This document shows, piece by piece, positions 57,701 to 64,000 of a stretch of 64,000 nucleotides of DNA. The DNA is from Corallium rubrum. Taxonomy: Eukaryota > Cnidaria > Anthozoa > Scleralcyonacea > Coralliidae. Position numbers and translations under genes: made by a program. Below the pieces are notes generated by a model. The model had not been told where the DNA came from, did no database searches, and was given only the letters and a program-made list of their open reading frames with translations. How positions within the stretch are numbered: the stretch's first letter is position 1; each line of letters starts with the position of its first letter. The stretch is from positions 3,116,099 through 3,180,098 of the forward strand of contig OZ036000.1 in the NCBI GenBank assembly GCA_964035015.1, read 5' to 3'.

Positions 57701-60466
57701 TATTTATATTTACGGTAGCGGTAGCGGTAGTGGTAATAGCGGTAGTGTGATCTGAACCTCGCTAATAACTATCTCATTACCATAACCCTTTTGCGACTGT
57801 ATCATTGCTTTTGGAACAATGCAGCTTTTGATATTTCACTCTGGTTAATGCCAGATGATTTCATGATCTTACTCATCGAGGGAAGAGTTCTTAGGCACCA
57901 AGGGGTTAAGTGGTGTGCATATGCTCACCTTCAACTACTGGTTTATCCAACTGAAAATTTTTCCACCACTCCATCACAGTACTCGAAGGACCAAGTTCAG
58001 CAACGTTCAATCCCCAGCAACCTTCAGTAATGTCTGAGTTGTGAATCAGACTAGTACAGCGAGACTTCAATCCTTCCTCACAGATTAACCACTGAGAATT
58101 TTCATCCATACCTTTTGAATAAAACAATAACCTCTGTACACAATTTAATAAATTTAAATAACTCATTCCTGCCCAAGCCAGCAAAAAACGAGTCCCATTG
58201 TTGTTTTACTCTGTCAAAAACTAAACAATTTTACTTGTCAAAATTAAGGAGAACCCTGAGACATCCTGGGCATGCCTGAGCCAGCCAGAAATGGCCCCTT
58301 TATTTTTTTATTCTGTCTAATACCAGAACATTTCACTCCTCAAAACTATTATAACGGTTAACTATCATAGCATGCTACAGTAGAGATCAAGGCAATTATT
58401 AGCCTGCACCACACACGTCCATTATTTGAGAATGAACAACATCTCTTACCTGGCCCTGCAGTAGGGTCTGGGGCTCCCCACACTTCACTGATTGCATCAT
58501 TCTGCTCACTTCTTGGTGTTAACATTCTGTCTATGACACTTTGTGCTGACTCGATGATACGATTATCACTAAACTCCGCAATCAGAAACTGAGTAAATGT
58601 ACGTAGTTGGGCGTAACTCTTCAGGTTGTTGAGAGAGTCTGACAAAGGTGGCTTAAACGTACACTTTTCTTGGAGAAAAATGCGAGCTAAGCACACAGCA
58701 ATGACATGGAAACACCAACTGCTACTCGTCTCACATGGACAATAAGTTTCAGTGATTTTACCACGATCAAACTTGATGCTAACATATAGATAAGGTGACT
58801 TCTTTCCAGGTGGACTTCCATACCACATATCACGATAACCATGCACTTCAATGTTAGCACTTAGATGAAAACCTATCAATGATTCACAAAGATTAACTAA
58901 CTCTAAGGTTAAGCGTCAACAAAAACAACAATCATTTTACGGCTGTTTTCCCCACTTACACGGGGGTTGGCCGGTGGCTCCCCAGAGCAGTTTCCTCCAC
59001 TTCTCTCTCTCCGGAGCATCCTCTCTTGTACCTCCCACCTCGAGCAACATGCTCTTCTTCACCCAGTCACCATTGTCTTTCCACATCACATGTCCCAACC
59101 ATCTCAACCGGTTCCACTTTATGACATCAGACACCAACTCAATCCCCATTCTTTCTAGGCTGAGGCAATTTTTCGGTATACCAGAAAAAATTGAGTTTTT
59201 TTCAAAACCGGTTTTATGGTTTTGCTTATATTCGAAAACCGAAAAACCGACCAAAGACCTATACGCGCGACTAATATGCGACAAAGCTTAATCCAAATGC
59301 GGACCGTCTGGGCAAGTCACAGACTTTCAAAACCTCATCTTTTGCCTTATCTGTTGATGATTGCCACAAATGGCGACAAACGTCATTTTTTAATCCAGTC
59401 TACTCGCAGCCAACCGATGTCCGCGTTGTCAAAAACATCGCTTGCTTAAGCTCCCTAATGATGCAATTAAATGGGGTTTGAAACGTCAAGATGGCGGACA
59501 CAAAACCCAGTTTTATCAGTGTTTTCGCGTCGGTTTTCGGTTTTCTTAGAAAACTGCCCAAGCATAATTCTTTCCCTCAGCTCTACACTTGGCACTCTAT
59601 CCTTTAGCGATACACCACATCCATCGCACCATCCTCATCTCTGTCCGCTCCAATCTCCCCCTCTGCTCTGCAGTCATGTCCCATGTCTCACTTCCATACA
59701 CCATAGCACTCCTCACACACATCACATACAGCTTCAAGGGTTAACAAGAGGAACAATAAAATTGAACAGAAAAGATTTTTGGGATTTTCAACACTGCTAA
59801 AAAATGTCAAGGATTCAATCTAGAGTTCACCCTCGCTATAATATGGTCAGGTGTACTGTAGTCAGTTCTCGGGCAATCACTTATAGAATATGTAATGCAG
59901 TGTGAGATATACCAGAAGAAATATAGAAGGATGAGATCATGTGATGTGTAGCACAAGTACTTACCAATTTGCATTAAATCTTTGACTGATTTCACAGCAC
60001 GAATGGCCCTTTCAAACTCAGTTGAAGAACCATTATTCAACACGCAGTACCTTTTAATTTTCTCCATGCTTTGCGGAAAGGAATATTTGATGATTTTTAA
60101 CTGGACATTTTCAGGGATTGGGGGTACTCTGCCTTCAACGTAAGCAAATGGGAATTTAGAAGCCACTTTGTTAGCGCATATGTCCATCAATGGTAGGGGA
60201 TTTTTCAGGATTTCATCAGGATCTTGAAGAGAAAGCTCCTTGTAAATTGTTTTTTGATCATTATGTTGAAGTTTCGACTTAACAGCTTGTGCCTGGACAT
60301 GCATGTAATCCTCTTCATCCATGTCTTCATCATAGCCACCAGACATGTAAATACAATGATCATCTAGATCTTCATCATAGAAGTCATCGTCGTCATCATC
60401 ATCGTCATCATCATCTTGCGAGTAGTAATCGTAGTCATCAAAGAAGCAGTATTCGTGATCAGACAT
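45712..60466 (-). CDS. ZSWIM8-like SWIM zinc-finger protein, 15 exons, about 1549 aa
   Basis: Exons in order: 59965-60466, 58450-58872, 57929-58111, 56740-57022, 55368-55495, 53756-54576, 49657-50492, 49328-49432, 48854-49001, 48204-48304, 47737-47932, 47056-47341, 46869-46975, 46529-46656, 45712-46114. Phases agree, but exon 8 must end at a weak GTTGGT donor; the strong GTAAGA 4 nt on would shift frame. ZSWIM8 (EBAX-1 in worms) is the substrate receptor of a Cullin-RING E3 ligase acting in Argonaute turnover. Here PLMDICANKV (92-101) fits a BC-box, QIGFHLSA and GAPDPTAGPG match ZSWIM8 from memory, and the SWIM finger is C212-x-C214-x6-C221-x-H223. LARLWRLLVLNPAI is a further match. The N-terminus has an acidic run of 11 Asp. 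The C-terminal half is divergent, so orthology versus paralogy is open. Confidence 0.83.
46154..46400 (+). repeat. 9-bp repeat (ATTATTCTA)n
   Basis: About 27 near-perfect copies in the last intron of the ZSWIM8-like gene, starting about 40 bp from the exon at 46114. Confidence 0.98.
46708..46823 (+). repeat. (GAAG)n microsatellite
   Basis: GGAA tetramer array in an intron of the ZSWIM8-like gene, the same motif as at 4910-5190. Confidence 0.97.
47383..47705 (+). repeat. (GAT)n microsatellite with AAT and GAC variants
   Basis: Compound GAT/GATAAT array in an intron, 30 bp from the exon at 47737. Poly-Asp and poly-Ile frames are artefacts. Confidence 0.97.
47998..48118 (+). repeat. (GTACA)n pentanucleotide array
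   Basis: About 23 copies of CAGTA, the same unit as in intron 1 of the CHY gene at 14378-15172. Confidence 0.97.
48481..48680 (+). repeat. (AGAAG)n pentanucleotide array
   Basis: Perfect GAGAA array of about 130 bp inside a purine-rich stretch (48340-48730) in an intron. Confidence 0.97.
49140..49312. repeat. Dispersed MITE-like repeat, copy 2 (inverted)
   Basis: Inverted relative of 1972-2141, with GGTCATATTGGTGTACCA and CACCACCCCAATGGGGCCAC. It lies in the intron between the exons at 49328 and 49001 and ends about 15 bp from the donor. Confidence 0.65.
50586..53317 (+). mobile_element. Non-LTR retrotransposon (Jockey/CR1-like), 5'-truncated, intact RT frame
   Basis: An open frame runs from 50586 to 52739, about 717 residues, on the strand opposite to the host gene. 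It contains the LINE pre-RT region (PPWFSGEI), then the reverse transcriptase blocks: HKATGPDGIS, YRPISLLSNISKLLE, YLDMSKAFDRV (motif A), SGVPQGSILGPILF (motif B) and ACFADDTKLF (motif C, catalytic Asp pair). It ends with the usual C-terminal tail. No endonuclease domain is present, so it is 5'-truncated. A 3' UTR of about 570 bp ends in AATAAATAAATAAACAAAC, a CR1/L2-like tail, next to a GAT array. The lack of stops suggests recent insertion. Clade cannot be fixed without a tree. Confidence 0.9.
53321..53660 (+). repeat. (GAT/GAC)n microsatellite
   Basis: Compound GATGATGAC array with CATGATTATGA higher-order units, directly after the LINE tail and about 95 bp from the exon at 53756. Confidence 0.96.
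54655..54724. repeat. Foldback MITE, degenerate copy 3
   Basis: AACGTTTCAAGCAAAGCCCT TCATCAGA and GACGAAGAGCTCTGCTCGAAACG resemble the core arms of the copies at 745-930 and 30743-30946. It lies in an intron of the ZSWIM8-like gene. Confidence 0.55.
54840..55325 (+). repeat. Hairpin plus dispersed repeat, copy 2
   Basis: The left part (54846-55002) is a hairpin: TAACATGACTTTTCGGGAAA pairs with its inverted copy before position 55002. The right part repeats the sequence at 29740-29990, with TTCTAATTTTCCCTCATCAA and AACATGCACGGGAAAATTAG duplicated internally. It ends about 45 bp from the exon at 55368. Confidence 0.8.
55620..56690 (+). repeat. 18-bp minisatellite (GGTGCTAATTAGAGAAAA)
   Basis: About 55 copies of an 18-19 bp unit with TGCCAATT and TGTTAATT variants arranged in higher-order blocks. 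It lies in the intron between exons 56740 and 55495. Confidence 0.97.
57446..57526 (+). repeat. Dispersed CTCTGGCTAACGCCA repeat
   Basis: Single copy of the family described at 24692-24902 (GGTATTTTACTCTGGCTAAC, GATTTTACTCGTCAAAGG, CAAGGGGTTAA). Further copies at 57835-57905 and 58205-58345 flank or overlap introns of the ZSWIM8-like gene. Confidence 0.65.
58937..59745 (-). pseudogene. LINE fragment B, split by a hAT-type MITE
   Basis: On the minus strand the piece at 59575-59745 codes AMVYGSETWDMTAEQ and MRMVRWM, and the piece at 58937-59155 codes ELVSDVIKWNRLRWLGHVMW and a proline-rich end. These match LINE fragment A in the C2HC gene intron. In-frame stops show decay. It lies in intron 1 of the ZSWIM8-like gene in the same orientation as that gene. 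Confidence 0.75.
59156..59566. mobile_element. hAT-type MITE, 411 bp, 8-bp target duplication
   Basis: The left end TAGGCTGAGGCAATTTT is matched by the inverted right end TATGCTTGGGCAGTTTT. ATTCTTTC is duplicated at 59148-59155 and 59567-59574. The subterminal regions repeat AAAACCG-type motifs. It interrupts LINE fragment B. Confidence 0.82.
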
Positions 60467-61267
60467 TCTTGTTGTTTAGCTAAAAGTTAAATACATTAAA
60501 CACTTGTTATTCATGCCCAGCATAACAGTATGGCTGAGTCAAAGGCACTGGATCCCAAGCTGTTATATGCATTATACTGTACAACATTGACTGTTTTTTT
60601 CCAAGCTTCTTTTATTTTTTCCAAGCTTCTTTGAGGAGGGACTTCAAAATTCTTTTATGTGCATATAAATTAGCCCATGAGCTCATTTTAAAGTTAAAAT
60701 TCTTTTGAATTTCCCACACTAATTTATATGTATATATTAAAAAGAATTTTAATTCAGTGTCAATTTTAAAATAAAGTCTACAGGCCAGTTGCATGATGTT
60801 GTGCACACATCATTTTACCCACCACGCATATTAAAATGTGGTGAATACCAAATGAAATTTAACTATTTTTAAGGATAGAAATAATTCCTGATGCTAATAT
60901 CTTCAGAAATTGTCAAATTTCTTTCATTTACCACATTGTTATGCCTGTAGCCCACCAAAATGATGCATCCGCATGATTGTGCAACTCATATATACATATA
61001 TAGAAAGACTACTCTATTTAGTAAACTACTGGCAGGTAATTAAAAATACTTTCATTTTCAATATTGGCTTTTAGTATAAATACACAGGTGATTATAGAGA
61101 ATCGTGTACACTGATTGGTTGAGCTACTTCGGACTAATTCTCGGTAATCACAGACAGCATTTATTCAACGTGGCCACCAGCCAATTTCTCAATGCAACAG
61201 ATGAGGAAATTAACAATTTTAAAGAAAATGTTGTTCCTAAAAGTATGAAAATGTGTATTTATACTAA

Positions 61268-61372
61268 AACAATTATTCACCTTGGAATCAGTGAATATCA
61301 GTGAATAATAACCTCGACTTCGTCTCGGTTATTACTCACCGATATTCACCTCGCCTTCAGTGAATAATTGTT
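61268..61372. repeat. TTCACC hairpin, copy 2
   Basis: ACAATTATTCACCTTGGAAT and TTCAGTGAATAATTGT are inverted, enclosing GGTTATTACTCACCGATATT. Same family as 35802-35915. Confidence 0.75.
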
Positions 61373-62635
61373 AAATATTCCTAGAAATATTATAATTTAA
61401 ACATTACACACCAAATATCTACTTTTTTTTAGAAATATTGCTAAGCAATAATCCCCTTTTTAATATACCCTGTAGTATTTCCCCCCACAGAGAGTGCAAT
61501 TTTGCTGCTTTCTTTATAAATATGCGTTATTGTGTATTGAGTCTTCACGTTTTAAAAGCGTTCAACTATGACAATATTATATAAAAGAATCAAATTCTCA
61601 ACTAACCTTTTGTTTTTAAAAGCACCACATTTAAGAATTCATACTCCGTTGAAGTAGAGGGTTTAATGAACGAAATTTAAGGCCCGGTTAACTAAAAGAC
61701 GTTGAGATGTAAAACATAAGTTTATATAGTTCCCGGAAGCAGGCCAATGGCCAATCTACAGTGGAGGCGAGTCCCTAGTCTAAAAATATTTTAAATAATT
61801 CTTTTGAACCTTAATAGCACCAAGGACAACTCGGCTACCCTAATACGAACTCCTAAGCTTTCATTTTCTATACAACAGTGGACAGTTTCGCCTTAAGTTT
61901 GATAAGGAGAGAACCAAAATGATTTTGATGCACACGAGGTGAAGGTGATAGACAAGAGACAAATAATAGGTCGTTGTTTATTCAGACAAATAACAGAAAA
62001 TTGAAGAAAGCTCTGTTATGTCAAACGACCTAATAAAAACACAAACTACAACACGCATTAGTGGTTTCAAGCCACACACGAGAAAAGAAAGGAAAGTCTT
62101 TAAAAATACAATTAATATAAACACATACCTTCTCAGTTGCGATGCAAAATATATATAGCAATGTTTGGTTGAGGAATGGAGAAGGACTGGGGCCAGTAGA
62201 AAATGGCGGGTAAAATAATTGCGGGTAAATCGCATATTTTTGCACGTGGTGCAGTATTAATTAATTGTCGTTCAATTAATTTATCGATTTGCCATCCGGC
62301 TAATAACTGTTCACTTCTGGCACTTGTTTTGTAGACCCCAGTTTCAGACAAAGTGACAAAAAATGATAGCCTGTGCCAGACTAGGGAAAAAAGAATAACA
62401 GACCCTTTTTCAGACGAAAAGAGTGATTTATATACCCTACTCCAGGTTAAATACGGTCAAAAATGGCAAAAACCATACCCTGTAAAACAGCGTCGGAAGT
62501 TACAGCATGTAAATTCAACCTTAGTCCCCCCTGATTGTTTTCCCCTGAAGTAATAGATCCCCCACCATCCCAGTCTAAAGTCTGTCGTTGAGGTCAACGT
62601 AGACTGTCCAACCATCTGCGTGGAATGGTGGTGGG

Positions 62636-62664
62636 GTGGGGGGGGGGGGGGGGGGGGGGGGGGG
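62636..62664 (+). repeat. Poly-G run
   Basis: An almost uninterrupted G tract preceding the COPE transcription region. Exact length is likely unstable. Confidence 0.95.
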
Positions 62665-62786
62665 AGACAATGCAAGAAACATTAAAATTTAGCCCGCAAA
62701 CATTCGCCCGCGGATTCTCAATCTCGGTCCCAGTGCTCTATCTACATAAGGCAGCTTGCCTGCGAGTACTTCACTTCATCTTCAAA

Positions 62787-63289
62787 ATGGCGGCCAGTGG
62801 TGACGTGGATGAACTCTTCGATATTCGTAATTCATTTTACTTAGGAAGCTATCAGCGATGTATAAACGAAGCGCAAAAGACCCAGGTAATATGCGGATAC
62901 GGTAGCTTTTTGAAGAAATGCTTCATCTTGTGTTAAACAATGCTTTTTGGACAAATTAGTTGCGCTGATGTTGACTAAATGATATTTTGTTGTGACTAAA
63001 TCTTTTAGCCTTCTACTCAAGACTTAAAAATTGAACGAGATGTATTTCTGTTTCGTGCATATTGTGCTCAGGTAGTAAATTTTCCATTATAACAAGTAGT
63101 TATATGACACGTTAACACGTATAAAGATACATGTTTGGATCTTTTGCAATATTATTTACTTGAAATGTTAACATATAATTCCTTTTAGGGTAAATTTGGC
63201 GTTGTCCTTGATGAAATAAATAAGTCTTCTCCAAAAGAAATACAACCTATTCGTGTTCTAGCAGAATATTTACAAAATCCTAGCAGGAG
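62787..63289 (+). CDS. COPE: Coatomer subunit epsilon, first three exons (partial)
   Basis: Exons 62787-62885, 63009-63071 and 63189-63289 join in phase (GT-AG) to give the first 87 residues or so; the rest lies past the window. The sequence [20 protein letters not shown] followed by [10 protein letters not shown], then [13 protein letters not shown] and [10 protein letters not shown], matches coatomer epsilon from memory. This TPR-like helical subunit stabilises alpha-COP in the COPI coat that returns vesicles from Golgi to ER. The ATG sits in CAAAATGGCGGCC, which also fits a YY1-type motif common at housekeeping gene starts. No better upstream start is visible. Confidence 0.93.
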
Positions 63290-63759
63290 GTACTGATACA
63301 GATCATACATCATTGAATAAACAATAAAATAATAATTAGAGCAAACTGAAATGGTCGTAAACTGCTTGATATTGAAACACTGATGTTTTGAGATGAAAGG
63401 CTTCAGTATTTCATTTTCATTATCAAAATTAACCTCAGCAGCAGGCCTGTGTTTCACATGTGGCACTGCCCCATACCTAGGTATGCGTGAAGGGGAAATC
63501 ACTCCTTGCGCGCTCTTGGTTCCAGTTGCACCTGGATATGTGGCATGTGTGGTGGCATGCCACAAACAAGTTGGCAGATTTTCAGAAACAGTTGGCAAAT
63601 TATATTTAATAGTTCAGCTTTTCACTAGCCTGCATCATGTCTGGCCTTTTGAAACCCGCCCCGGTAAGATTATAGACTCAGGTTTCAAAAGGCTGATGTG
63701 ACACAGGCTACTTTTCACTTATATAAGTATGAACACATCATGATAAAAAATTATATTTA
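63290..63759. other. COPE intron 3 sequence with a hairpin
   Basis: Intron sequence after the third COPE exon. A hairpin at 63628-63712 pairs AGCCTGCATCATGTCTGGCC TTTTGAAACC with GGTTTCAAAAGGCTGATGTG. No exon was recognised here. Confidence 0.6.
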
Positions 63760-64000
63760 GGGGAGCATGGGTGGCGTGTGCTGTTAGCGCGCTGCCTCTC
63801 ACCAAAAAGTTAAGCCTGGTTAGATGGGGTTAGTACTTGGATGGGTGAGCCGCTTGGGAATGACCCCGTTGTCGGGCTTGGACTCACGTGAGTAGAGTTG
63901 TAGTTGATCTCTCCTGTGCTTCGAGGGTATTTCGCCGGGTTCTCCGGTTTTCCTCCCTCCATAAAATCAACACCTAACATCTTAGCTGTGATCCATGGTC
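63760..64000 (+). mobile_element. 5S-rRNA-derived SINE, cut by the window end
   Basis: GGGAGCATGGGTGGCGTGTG is followed by CTGCCTCTCACC, then AGTTAAGCC and GGTTAGTACTTGGATGGGTG with GCCGCTTGGGAATGACC (63808-63867), closely matching the 3' half of 5S rRNA including the box C region. The shared body (CTCTCCTGTGCTTCGAGGG, GGTTTTCCTCCCTCC) continues to the edge. It lies in a COPE intron in sense orientation. Confidence 0.82.

Larger units (their letters stand above)
60467..62786. other. Divergent intergenic region between ZSWIM8-like gene and COPE
   Basis: It contains both promoters. Content: AT-rich unique DNA, a TTCACC hairpin at 61268-61372, and a G33-like run at 62638-62664. Short open frames at 61978-62351 on the minus strand have no recognisable domain. 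I see no gene in this stretch. Confidence 0.55.

Noticed and set aside
62133..62351. Minus-strand frame LSETGVYKTSARSEQ... upstream of COPE as a divergent gene
   Set aside because: It lacks an ATG start in frame, has no recognisable domain, and its upstream flank looks like repeat DNA.
63808..63867. A functional 5S rRNA gene
   Set aside because: Only the middle-to-3' part of 5S is matched, with insertions, and it is embedded in a repeated SINE body present in three copies.

Overview
This is a 64 kb piece of an animal nuclear genome. Genes carry many short GT-AG introns. The proteins are metazoan: augmin subunit HAUS1, coatomer epsilon, a ZSWIM8-like SWIM zinc-finger protein, an ENPP ectoenzyme, a PPIE-type cyclophilin, Ly6-like GPI proteins and a C2HC multi-finger protein. 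Intergenic DNA and introns are packed with foldback MITEs, hAT-type MITEs, a 5S-rRNA-derived SINE, non-LTR retrotransposons and minisatellites. An early-branching invertebrate fits best, perhaps an anthozoan cnidarian. That placement is an inference from gene structure and repeat style; no species marker is present.

Layout: (1) 1-4 kb: an intronless cyclophilin (+) and an intronless ENPP (-), with a 5S-SINE between them that a hAT MITE has split. (2) 4.7-15.3 kb: a 12-exon minus-strand gene for a 709-residue CCCH/RWD-like/CHY zinc-finger protein. Its intron 5 holds a 3.6 kb element with long inverted ends built from TTCATGAA palindromes. (3) 17.2-23.1 kb: a 3-exon plus-strand gene with ten C2HC fingers. 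Its first intron holds a stack of nested insertions: LINE fragment, 5S-SINE, and a hAT element expanded into a 1.8 kb poly-C satellite. (4) 24.3-28.9 kb: HAUS1 (-), all nine exons resolved. (5) 29.2-33.6 kb: two tandem Ly6/three-finger GPI-anchored paralogues (-), followed by a PIF/Harbinger-like MITE. (6) 35-40 kb: no genes; foldback elements and a 3 kb satellite of 51-bp units. (7) 40.9-43.5 kb: a two-exon gene for a 103-residue basic protein. (8) 45.7-60.5 kb: a 15-exon ZSWIM8-like gene (-) carrying an antisense LINE with an open reverse transcriptase frame, plus many microsatellites. (9) 62.8-64 kb: the first three exons of the coatomer epsilon gene (+), with another 5S-SINE at the window edge.

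The genes do not form one pathway; they look like unrelated housekeeping and surface genes. Exon models were built by hand from reading frame, splice consensus and phase. The multi-exon models close in phase, except that one ZSWIM8-like junction needs a weak donor. The most distinctive content is the repeat biology: several insertions can be read with target-site duplications, and two have empty-site copies inside the window.
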